The notes under the pieces were generated by a model that was not told the origin of the DNA, searched no databases, and saw only the letters and a program-made list of their open reading frames with translations. DNA of 13,194 nucleotides, taken from NCBI GenBank assembly GCA_043800975.1, contig JAZDMK010000049.1, positions 1-13,194 on the forward strand. The letters run 5' to 3'. Made by a program: the position numbers and the translations under genes. Origin of the DNA: JAZDMK01 sp043800975 (GTDB lineage Bacteria; Bacteroidota; Bacteroidia; Bacteroidales; JAHJDW01). Below are positions 6,528 to 13,095 of this stretch, one piece after another. The stretch's first letter is position 1; each line of letters opens with the position of its first letter.

Positions 6528-8525
6528 ATGGTTCGCCGCAAATTCATCAAACGCTTTCTGCTCATTTTCTTTATCAGTCTTATCGGGCTGATAACGATAG
6601 CGGCGATTCTGTTTTTTGCTTTCAGAAATACTCTGCTACAAAACAAGCTGCAGTCCTATTCAGAATCATTTCAAAAGAAATATGGCGCCGAATTAATTGT
6701 TAAAGATGCGCGCTTTACCAGCTTTTCCACGGTTGCATTTTCAGGCATTACGATTTTGCCACCCAACAAAGATACTTTGCTCAAGCTTGATTCTGTTGCT
6801 GCTGAACTTTCGCTGTGGAATATGATCTTTCAGAAAACAGATATTGACAATCTTAAAATCAGCAATGCATTTATTAATATGCGTGCAGACAGCATTTCGG
6901 ACAACTATTCATTTCTTCTTCATAAAAAATCGGATGGGGAAACCAAAGCCAAAGGCCCGGTTTCAAAGATGAACAAACTGCTCGATCTGCTTTTCTCGGT
7001 ATTTCCTGAAAAATTAGAGATTTGGAATCTGAAGCTGAAAGCTGACATCCACAAATATCCTTTTCTGGCTGAACTCAGCAACCTGCGCATTTCGAACGAC
7101 AGTTTCACTTCTCCATTGCTTATTTCTGACTCCGGCATTGTATCACATGCAGATTTTGGTTTTGAGCTGGATCGTGATAACCGGTATTTTAAAATTTCTG
7201 TCGCTTCGAAAGATAGTCAGCGCGTGCGATTGCCATTCCTGCGTAATCTTTTCAATGCGCGATTCGATTTTAAGCAGGCTTCATTTTCCATCAAAGATTC
7301 TGGAAATTATTGGTACGCAGGTGAAGCATCGCTGCATGACTCCAGAATTCATCACGAAAAGTTTTCTCTTGATACAATTATTTTAAACGACGCCTTATTC
7401 AATTACAAAATCAAAGCATCGGATCAGGCTGTAGAAATCGACAGCAGTTCTGCTTTATCTGTGAATGGCTTTCGATCTAATCCGTATTTTTTTATCCGGG
7501 CATTTCCTTATCGCGAATATGCATTCGTCATCAACCGCGATAATATTCCTTCGCAACAATTCTTCAACGCCTTACCACCCGGACTTTTCACGAAGCTGAT
7601 CGGAATTAAAACACAAGGATTAATGTCGCTGCATGTTGATTTCCATGTGGATTTTCGGCAAATTGATTCACTTCGTTTCAAATTTGAACTTAAAAAAGGA
7701 AAAGGCTTCGGTGTTGTTCATTATGGCAAAGCCAATCTGGAAGCGGTGAACAAGCCGTTCAATCACACTTCCTATTATCAGGATGAACCCATGACTACTT
7801 TTATTGTAGGTGAAAAAAATCCTGATTTCCGTTTGCTGGAAGACATTCCTGCCTATCTCACGTTTGCCATTGTCAATTCTGAGAACGGCGGCTTCTTTGC
7901 CGACCATGGTTTCGACTCGCGTGCCTTCCGCGAATCAATGATTCTGAATTTAAAAGAAAAACGCTTTGTACGGGGTGGAAGCACGTTGAGCATGCAGTTT
8001 GTAAAAAATGTTTTCCTGACCAAGAACAAAACCATCGCACGGAAGATTGAAGAAATATTAATGGTGTGGCTGATTACAGAAAACAAATTAATTGAAAAAG
8101 AAAGGATGATGGAAATTTATCTGAACATCATCGAGTGGGGACCCGGCATCTATGGCTGCAACCAGGCGGCTCAATTTTATTTCGGAAAGGATGTAAAGAA
8201 TATTACGTTGCCGGAAGCGCTGTATCTGGCCTGCATTATCCCGCGTCCGCGCAGCTACCGTTCATACATTTATCCCGACGGGCGTGTGCGTGAATATGTG
8301 TATGCTTATTTTGACGTGATCTCGAAAATACTGTATAAAAAAGATATCATCACACTGAACGAACTCGAAAACCTGAAGCCCGACATACAGTTCACGCCAC
8401 TTTCACTGAAACTCATGAAAATGAAATCGGAAGACCTAATGGATTCTATTGTGTGCGAACGAACCGGAAAAGAAAGAGGGAAGTTTAAGAAGGTGAGAAA
8501 GGTTGTGAAGAAGGTGAAGAATTGA
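6528..8525 (+). CDS. AsmA-like protein fused to a GT51 peptidoglycan glycosyltransferase domain
   Basis: A 665-residue protein with a basic N-terminus, one membrane segment (about 9-31), a long periplasmic region (about 32-435) and a GT51 domain (about 440-610). The periplasmic region repeats the AsmA/DUF748-type pattern: KDARFTSFSTVAFSGITI, LDSVAAELSLWNM, and 'IDNLKISNAFINM'. GT51 enzymes polymerise lipid II into glycan strands. Motifs seen: E452-NGGFFADHGFD (motif 1), GGSTLSMQ 483-490 (motif 2), R505-KIEE (motif 3), MMEIYLN 527-533 with EWGPGIYG after it (motif 4), and LPEALYLACIIPRPRSY (motif 5). E452 and E509 are 57 residues apart, the spacing of the two key Glu residues in S. aureus PBP2 (E114, E171) as I recall it. 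There is no transpeptidase domain. Motif 1 departs from EDxxFxxH: the Asp is Asn453 and the His is one place later. The C-terminus is Lys/Arg-rich. It diverges from the glycan operon. Confidence 0.88.
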   Translation: MVRRKFIKRFLLIFFISLIGLITIAAILFFAFRNTLLQNKLQSYSESFQKKYGAELIVKDARFTSFSTVAFSGITILPPNKDTLLKLDSVAAELSLWNMIFQKTDIDNLKISNAFINMRADSISDNYSFLLHKKSDGETKAKGPVSKMNKLLDLLFSVFPEKLEIWNLKLKADIHKYPFLAELSNLRISNDSFTSPLLISDSGIVSHADFGFELDRDNRYFKISVASKDSQRVRLPFLRNLFNARFDFKQASFSIKDSGNYWYAGEASLHDSRIHHEKFSLDTIILNDALFNYKIKASDQAVEIDSSSALSVNGFRSNPYFFIRAFPYREYAFVINRDNIPSQQFFNALPPGLFTKLIGIKTQGLMSLHVDFHVDFRQIDSLRFKFELKKGKGFGVVHYGKANLEAVNKPFNHTSYYQDEPMTTFIVGEKNPDFRLLEDIPAYLTFAIVNSENGGFFADHGFDSRAFRESMILNLKEKRFVRGGSTLSMQFVKNVFLTKNKTIARKIEEILMVWLITENKLIEKERMMEIYLNIIEWGPGIYGCNQAAQFYFGKDVKNITLPEALYLACIIPRPRSYRSYIYPDGRVREYVYAYFDVISKILYKKDIITLNELENLKPDIQFTPLSLKLMKMKSEDLMDSIVCERTGKERGKFKKVRKVVKKVKN

Positions 8526-8596
8526 ATACTGAATTTGAACTAGGATTATTTTTCTGAATTTGCCCTACTCATGAGAGTTTACGATGTGTTACACTT
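8526..8596. other. Short convergent intergenic spacer
   Basis: A 71-base gap between a plus-strand and a minus-strand gene. It contains a 9-bp direct repeat CTGAATTTG (8529-8537 and 8554-8562) and the short palindrome CTCATGAG, but no hairpin followed by a T-run that I would call a terminator. Confidence 0.5.
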
Positions 8597-9316
8597 TCAT
8601 TTTTTGATATTCCTTCTTTCCCACATTTCTTCTAATTCCTTCAGATAATTCGGATCAAGAGTACCTTTGAAAATCTCAATGTTAATTAAAGGCAATATTC
8701 TTTTCCATTGATCTGAAGCCGGATAATCATGGAAACTATGCCATAATATCTTCTGTGCAGTGTTACAACCAATGCCAGTTTTTTGAAATGTAGGAAACCC
8801 TTTTTTATATGACAATGCTATTAACTTGTCAAAAATCAAACTGTCATCCATTTTCATTTGCCCACTCTCAAAAGCCCCCCTGCTCATATCTAATTGGTTT
8901 AATTCTTCAATTGCCTCATAATTTGATTGGTCAATTGATTTTAAATAAACAGTGGATAATGAATCTTTCATTCTCCTAAATTCAATTCCATATTTGCTTC
9001 TTTCATAAAAAGTAAGTTCTGGAGAATTATAATGTGATAATTTCAATCCTTTTAAAGTTCCATTTATTGCATAATCATTCGCACGGGGAAAATCAGAATC
9101 ATCTATAGCTATTTCAAAGGTTTCGTAATAATCATAAAAAACAAAATCAATCAGCATAAATGCAGAATCATAGCAATTCAATGCCTTTTTCCGTTCATCC
9201 TGCTTTGCATAATCCGTGGCCTTTTTAATGAAACTGTTGTAGCGATAGTAGGTTGAATCCTGCGCTGAAAGGCTATTTAAGAGAAGTGTGAAAACTATGG
9301 TTGTTAAAAATTTCAT
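8597..9316 (-). CDS. Secreted protein with a DUF6624-like C-terminal region
   Basis: A 239-residue exported protein with signal peptide MKFLTTIVFTLLLNSLSAQ, cleaved probably after SLSA. Residues about 28-60 (KKATDYAKQDERKKALNCYD) resemble a TPR-type helical hairpin. The last 67 residues follow the DUF6624 pattern as I remember it: GFPTFQKTGIG (173-183), a helix 'AQKILWHSF' with His193 where DUF6624 proteins keep a His, then a PLINIEIFKGTLDP segment and a final helix. The biochemical role of that family is unknown to me. The ATG at 9316 shares its A with the TAA of the upstream DUF4831 lipoprotein gene, so the two are co-translated. The gene is strikingly A+T-rich: seven 60-base lines I counted average about 30% G+C, against about 47% in four lines of the upstream gene. 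That suggests a separate origin for this gene. Confidence 0.78.
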   Translation of the reverse strand: MKFLTTIVFTLLLNSLSAQDSTYYRYNSFIKKATDYAKQDERKKALNCYDSAFMLIDFVFYDYYETFEIAIDDSDFPRANDYAINGTLKGLKLSHYNSPELTFYERSKYGIEFRRMKDSLSTVYLKSIDQSNYEAIEELNQLDMSRGAFESGQMKMDDSLIFDKLIALSYKKGFPTFQKTGIGCNTAQKILWHSFHDYPASDQWKRILPLINIEIFKGTLDPNYLKELEEMWERRNIKK

Positions 9317-10470
9317 TACTTCACTTCCACCCTCTTCAGCGAACCGTCGGGGTTAAAGGTAAGGCGCGATTTCATCTTTTTCAGGGGCAGTGCAGCCACG
9401 TCGCCCAACTGCGGAATCATCAAGGCGTTTTCGCAAAGCTGAGTGTTACCGAGATACACGCTGACCGTTGTGTACGCTGGCATACGGTATCGTAATCCAC
9501 GTTTCTTTGGAGATATTTTATTCTTTTTCCTTACATAATCTATTACCGGTACAGATGCCATTGACTGAAGCCGCAGGCTGATCTGTACACCCTCGCCGTT
9601 CACCGAAATTCCTTCCGTAGAAGAAAAAGTCCAGACAGGCACATTCTTCATATTTACCGCAGAATCCGGATAGAAAGAAAAGGTATAGGTTTCGGTTTTC
9701 TGCTGCACCTGACCGGCAAAAAGAGCCATGTATTCATTCAACTCACTGTCCAGTTTATCGAGCATAAAACGAATCGTTTTTTCATCATAGGGTGTATCAC
9801 CTTCACCTCCGATGAGGTTTGTACGCATTTTACGCAGCCCTGTAATTGCTTCTGCAACTTCCTTGGCACGTTCTTCTGAAGTTTTGCGTGTGTAAAAACG
9901 GCGAACAGTACGCTTTTGGGCCCAGAGCGAATCGATGTACACATTTTCGTAAATGGTATCAAAACGTTCCACCATATTTTGTGTGATGCCGGCATCTTTC
10001 AAATCAACACCCATTGAATTTCCATTTCTATAAACCATCGTTTTCTTAACTACGGGTTTGTGCATGCGTGGCGGATTGACCGACATCACGGCACCCTGAG
10101 AAGAAAGATCCATTGCGATATCAGACCTGTGATGGCATTTCCGGCGGGAAGGAATTTCCACAAAATAATACTGGCCAGCATCAGGCATGCTTTCGGAAGC
10201 AATACTCACTTTTCCCATCTCATAGTTAACCGAATCAAAAAGAATTACATCTTTAAGACCGAGCAGACTTTCAGCAAACTGGCGATAAGGCCCGGCAGTA
10301 TATTCGGTGCGCGTGACCTGCATACTTATCTTTAAAGCAGTGGCGGGAAGGTTATAATAAAATCCCTGTTTCTTGGAAGGCTGGTTTGCAGGCGTAACGT
10401 GCACTACGTTGATGCGGGCACAGCTGAATAAAATAAAGGGAAGCAGTAATATGTAAGAAGCTTTTTTCAT
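9316..10470 (-). CDS. DUF4831-family lipoprotein
   Basis: A 384-residue protein beginning MKKASYILLLPFILFSC. The lipobox LFSC puts the lipidated cysteine at residue 17, so it is exported and anchored by lipid, probably in the outer membrane. The segment GFYYNLPATALKISMQVTR (36-54), followed by GPYRQFAESLLGLKDV (60-75), is the hallmark of DUF4831 proteins in Bacteroidota ('YxLPkTal', then 'PGpYxxyAxxyLG'). Charged and aromatic strands later in the protein and a long helical middle part are seen, but no catalytic motif. An in-frame ATG at 10533 would extend the protein by 21 residues, but it would run across the promoter element at 10488-10495 and bury the lipobox. The gene is followed by the A+T-rich secreted protein at 9316, sharing one base. 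Function of the family is not established. Confidence 0.88.
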   Translation of the reverse strand: MKKASYILLLPFILFSCARINVVHVTPANQPSKKQGFYYNLPATALKISMQVTRTEYTAGPYRQFAESLLGLKDVILFDSVNYEMGKVSIASESMPDAGQYYFVEIPSRRKCHHRSDIAMDLSSQGAVMSVNPPRMHKPVVKKTMVYRNGNSMGVDLKDAGITQNMVERFDTIYENVYIDSLWAQKRTVRRFYTRKTSEERAKEVAEAITGLRKMRTNLIGGEGDTPYDEKTIRFMLDKLDSELNEYMALFAGQVQQKTETYTFSFYPDSAVNMKNVPVWTFSSTEGISVNGEGVQISLRLQSMASVPVIDYVRKKNKISPKKRGLRYRMPAYTTVSVYLGNTQLCENALMIPQLGDVAALPLKKMKSRLTFNPDGSLKRVEVK

Positions 10471-10487
10471 AATCAAGATTATCTGTG

Positions 10488-10495
10488 CAAATGTA
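10488..10495 (-). promoter_or_regulatory. -7 promoter element (TACATTTG) for the lipoprotein operon
   Basis: On the minus strand TACATTTG is an exact TAnnTTTG match, 17 bases before the ATG at 10470. A pyrimidine-rich tract lies upstream but no clear TTG -33. Position and match support the start at 10470. Confidence 0.55.
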
Positions 10496-10573
10496 AAAAA
10501 AAGAGTGGAAGAAAAATCATTCGTAATAATCATAATTGATTTCTTTCATGAAAATTTAAATCGGGAAATCATA

Positions 10574-10603
10574 TTGAAAAGAATCAGATAAAAAGTATTT
10601 TTG
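10574..10603 (+). promoter_or_regulatory. Bacteroidota-type promoter TTG-N19-TATTTTTG for the methyltransferase unit
   Basis: TTG at 10574-10576, 19-base spacer, then TATTTTTG at 10596-10603, an exact TAnnTTTG match. This is the most complete promoter in the window. The predicted transcript would start near 10610, leaving a leader of about 80 bases before the methyltransferase that contains the dyad at 10624-10638 and a possible 17-codon ORF. Confidence 0.65.
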
Positions 10604-10623
10604 TATTTATAAATTTTCAAACG

Positions 10624-10638
10624 AAACGTTTTACGTTT
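10624..10638. repeat. AAACGT-N3-ACGTTT dyad in the methyltransferase leader
   Basis: AAACGT (10624-10629) and ACGTTT (10633-10638) are exact reverse complements around TTT. A further AAACG half-copy lies just left (10619-10623). It is about 20 bases downstream of the -7 element, a place where a repressor or a small RNA hairpin could act. No regulator gene is adjacent. Confidence 0.5.
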
Positions 10639-10643
10639 ATACT

Positions 10644-10697
10644 ATGAAAGTCAATAAAAAACGGGTTAAATATCAATTTAAAAAAAAAACACAATGA
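10644..10697 (+). CDS. Possible 17-codon leader peptide overlapping the methyltransferase start
   Basis: ATG at 10644 opens a reading frame MKVNKKRVKYQFKKKTQ that stops at TGA 10695-10697. That TGA overlaps the methyltransferase ATG (10694) as ATGA, a typical coupling arrangement. The peptide is very basic (eight Lys, one Arg) with no membrane segment. Such short frames occur by chance in A-rich leaders, so this is only a candidate. Confidence 0.3.
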   Translation: MKVNKKRVKYQFKKKTQ

Positions 10698-11455
10698 AAA
10701 AGTGGTACGAAAAACTATTTGAAAATTATGCTTTAAAATACGAAGAAGAATGCTTCGTTACTGGCACTATAGGCGAATGCGACTTCATTGAAAAAGAAGC
10801 AGGATACAACAAAGAAAATAAAATACTTGATATTGGCTGCGGCACAGGCCGTCATTCCATTGAACTATGCAAAAGAGGTTATACAATAACAGGAATTGAT
10901 TTGTCGGAATCGCTTTTAAACAGAGCCAAAGAAAAAGCAACTTTTGAAAATCTGTCGATCAATTTTCAGAAACAGGATGCAAGGAATCTCACATTCAGCA
11001 ATGAATTCGACCTTGCGATTATGATTTGTGAAGGCGCATTCCCGCTGATGGAAACCGACGAAATGAACTTTCAGATATTGCAGAATGCAGCAAAAGCATT
11101 GAAAGAAAATGGAAAGTTAATTTTCACCACGCTGAATGGATTGTTCCCTTTGTATCATTCTGTCAAAGATTTTCTTGTGCAGGTATCTCAGGAAGGCAAT
11201 GCTACCTATGATAAAAACACGTTTGACCTAATGACTTTCCGTGATCATAACATTACTTCTATAGAAGATGATCAGGGAAATATGATGCATTTGGATTGCA
11301 ACGAACGATACTATGTTCCTTCCGAAATCACATGGCTGCTGAAATCTCTGCATTTTAAAAAGATTGATATCTATGGCGCAAAGCTGGGCGCATTCAGCCG
11401 CGAAGACAAACTGACAACAGAAGATTTCGAGATGCTGGTGATTGCTGAAAAATAA
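10694..11455 (+). CDS. Class I SAM-dependent methyltransferase
   Basis: A 253-residue cytosolic protein with the Rossmann-type methyltransferase fold. Motif I is ILDIGCGTGRHS (44-55), the acidic residue closing strand β2 is D69 (GIDLSE), D95 in KQDARNL marks the adenine-contacting position, and the post-motif FDLAIMI strand (105-111) and 'GKLIFTTLNG' strand (140-149) follow in the expected order. The family methylates small molecules, lipids or quinone-type compounds; the acceptor here is unknown, since no DPPY-like nucleic-acid motif is visible. The ATG at 10694 is preceded by an A-rich tract rather than a Shine-Dalgarno and overlaps a possible leader peptide's stop. Fifteen bases after its stop comes a small membrane protein, followed at once by a terminator, so both probably share one transcript. 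Confidence 0.92.
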   Translation: MKKWYEKLFENYALKYEEECFVTGTIGECDFIEKEAGYNKENKILDIGCGTGRHSIELCKRGYTITGIDLSESLLNRAKEKATFENLSINFQKQDARNLTFSNEFDLAIMICEGAFPLMETDEMNFQILQNAAKALKENGKLIFTTLNGLFPLYHSVKDFLVQVSQEGNATYDKNTFDLMTFRDHNITSIEDDQGNMMHLDCNERYYVPSEITWLLKSLHFKKIDIYGAKLGAFSREDKLTTEDFEMLVIAEK

Positions 11456-11470
11456 AAATTAATTAAAAAA

Positions 11471-11590
11471 ATGATTTGGTTTACGATTATCCCATGGGCA
11501 ATAATTCTAATTATTTACTTCTACTGGATTTTTCGCAAAAAGCCACATAATCGTACCATTGAACATCATTTTTTTAATGCAGATTTATAA
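11471..11590 (+). CDS. 39-residue single-pass membrane protein downstream of the methyltransferase
   Basis: ATG at 11471, stop TAA at 11588-11590. The peptide starts MIWFTIIPWAIILIIYFYWI, a strongly hydrophobic, Trp/aromatic-rich helix of about 20 residues, followed by FRKK and a short His/Asn-containing tail (NRTIEHHFFNADL). The positive RKK right after the helix predicts an N-outside, C-inside orientation. The start is preceded by an A-rich tract of the kind found before genes here (AATTAAAAAA), and the intrinsic terminator begins at its stop codon, which is what one expects for the last gene of a transcript. No homology is claimed. The main alternative is a chance frame in A+T-rich spacer. 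Confidence 0.55.
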   Translation: MIWFTIIPWAIILIIYFYWIFRKKPHNRTIEHHFFNADL

Positions 11591-11614
11591 TCACCCTAAA
11601 ACAATGGTGATTTT
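11589..11614 (+). terminator. Intrinsic terminator after the methyltransferase unit
   Basis: AATCACC (11589-11595) pairs with GGTGATT (11606-11612) around a 10-base loop, followed by two more Ts for a TTTT run (11611-11614). It begins within the stop codon of the small membrane protein and separates it from the convergent gene at 11621. The T-run is short, so strength is uncertain. Confidence 0.55.
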
Positions 11615-11620
11615 CCCGCA

Positions 11621-12904
11621 TTAATAATCAAACCTCGGATTTACAACATTGTTATAGATAGAACCAAAAGTGTAAGTAACTCCGATATTGAAATAATAGG
11701 AAAACTGCGTTGCTAGCTGCTGCTGTTGCAAAAGAATTTCTTCCAGTGAAGCAGTCCCTTTTGTCAACGCTACCTGATCATGTATCATGGAAAAATACAA
11801 ATATCCGGAAAGTGAAAAACCTTTGAAAAGTCTTGCTGTTAAGCTGGTGCTTATGTATAAATTATTCATCGTGAAATCATGCAGATAGTTGCTGTATGAA
11901 AGAGATGTTGTTGTGGAACCCCATTTGGTAATGTAATTCATTCCCATACCAATCGAATGCTGCAACAGGGTTTCATTCATTTTATTGTAAATCGTTGTGT
12001 CAATGTATTTGTTAATTTCACAGCCAATTTTATAACGGAAAGTAATCAGTTTACTCGCCGACTTATCATATGGAAACACGTCGTATTCAAGCCCTGCTGA
12101 AACCGTATGCCCAAGATCCATATTGCTGTATGAGCTATTATATCCATTGTAAAATACTCCTGTTGACCAATGTTTGCTGAGTGATTTCACAGTGTTGTAA
12201 TTGAAATAATAGGAACGAATATACATGCGGTAGGTTGTCGTATCATCAATCACGTATTTTGATTCCCGGTAATTTGAATTTGCGCTAAAGCGGATTTTCC
12301 ATTCGGGTGTAATTTTTCTTCCGGAATAGGAAGAATATAACTGCAATGATGAATACGATTTTTCTCCGTTGCCATATCCGGAAAGATTAACATCGAACAC
12401 CCAGCTTTTCCATTTATCCTGTACGTTTTCGTTGGCCGATTCCGGCAGGTTGGATTTAATTTCAATCAGTTTATTCCCGGGTGTTTTCATGATGTAGCGT
12501 GTGAGGCCTAATTTCAGGATCCGGACAATTTCGATTCTGTTTTCATCCTCCGAATTATTCACGCTCGTTGCCGATTTGATGGTGTCATTCATTCCATTAA
12601 ATTCATTTTTACCAATGAACATAAAAGTAAACTCGGTGCCTCCCGAGCCGGTAGAAGATCCTACAATAATTACCTGCACCTGCGACTCCCGCGGATCACG
12701 AACATAATTCACATAATCAATTTCTTTTCTGATATAGGAGAAACCGCATGCATAGCAGTTACCAATATCCATAAAAACCTTGAGTGAATTTTTAAGAATA
12801 CTGTCCTTTTTCAGTGAATCTGCGAGTGAAGTTTGCGCTTTAATTTGTACTGTTGACGAATACAGAAACAGCGCCAGGCTGGCAACAAAAATTTTTTTAA
12901 TCAT
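11621..12904 (-). CDS. Outer-membrane beta-barrel protein with an N-terminal CxxC domain
   Basis: A 427-residue protein with signal peptide MIKKIFVASLALFLYSSTV, cleaved probably after KAQ (about residue 24). Residues about 42-130 form a soluble domain containing C50-YAC53, then FSYIRKEIDYVNYVRDPRES and a Gly/Ser-rich GSSTGSGGTEFTFMF strand; I recall this VNYVRD plus GGTE combination from other Bacteroidota outer-membrane proteins, without a family name. From about residue 165 alternating aromatic and polar strands (for example SYSSLQLYSSYSG, YYFNYNTVKSLS, SAGLEYDVFPY) run to the end, and the protein finishes in NPRFDY, as expected of an outer-membrane barrel with a terminal aromatic. No plug domain or sorting signal is present. 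CxxC may bind metal or form a disulphide. It runs convergent to the methyltransferase unit. Substrate or role is unknown. Confidence 0.83.
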   Translation of the reverse strand: MIKKIFVASLALFLYSSTVQIKAQTSLADSLKKDSILKNSLKVFMDIGNCYACGFSYIRKEIDYVNYVRDPRESQVQVIIVGSSTGSGGTEFTFMFIGKNEFNGMNDTIKSATSVNNSEDENRIEIVRILKLGLTRYIMKTPGNKLIEIKSNLPESANENVQDKWKSWVFDVNLSGYGNGEKSYSSLQLYSSYSGRKITPEWKIRFSANSNYRESKYVIDDTTTYRMYIRSYYFNYNTVKSLSKHWSTGVFYNGYNSSYSNMDLGHTVSAGLEYDVFPYDKSASKLITFRYKIGCEINKYIDTTIYNKMNETLLQHSIGMGMNYITKWGSTTTSLSYSNYLHDFTMNNLYISTSLTARLFKGFSLSGYLYFSMIHDQVALTKGTASLEEILLQQQQLATQFSYYFNIGVTYTFGSIYNNVVNPRFDY

Positions 12905-12922
12905 GGGTGTATGTTTACAGTG

Positions 12923-12930
12923 CTAAATTA
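12923..12930 (-). promoter_or_regulatory. Weak -7 promoter element for the outer-membrane protein gene
   Basis: Minus-strand TAATTTAG is a 7-of-8 match to TAnnTTTG and lies 18 bases before the ATG at 12904, the same spacing as for the genes at 40, 6463 and 10470. No TTG -33 at the usual distance. Confidence 0.3.
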
Positions 12931-13095
12931 TAAACGCAACGTGCAGAAAAATATTGTTTACGAAAAACTTTTTAAATGCTTTATTAACAAAAGACAGATG
13001 TTTATTCAAGATGCCAGATTCCTACTACAGAGAGAATATGTATTAATTGTCAAATTATTCAGGTATTCAAAAAATGCTATACCCTTTGCAAATTA
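12931..13095. other. A+T-rich intergenic region without a convincing gene
   Basis: Spacer between two minus-strand genes. It contains a copy of TGTTTAC at 12955-12961 (another is at 12912-12918). I see no clear terminator for the gene ending at 13096 and no RNA gene. Confidence 0.5.

Noticed and set aside
8487..8517. Repeated AAGAAGGTGA at the end of the AsmA-GT51 gene
   Set aside because: It follows from Lys-Lys-Val codons in the basic C-terminal tail, not from an independent element.
8529..8562. 9-bp direct repeat CTGAATTTG in the convergent spacer
   Set aside because: Only two copies in A+T-rich sequence, no link to a mobile element or hairpin; chance is a sufficient explanation.
10471..10533. 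21-residue N-terminal extension of the DUF4831 lipoprotein
   Set aside because: The extension contains the TACATTTG element and would displace the lipobox from a normal signal-peptide position.
12912..12961. Direct repeat of TGTTTAC, 43 bases apart
   Set aside because: Seven bases repeated twice in an A+T-rich spacer is expected by chance and the flanks do not match.
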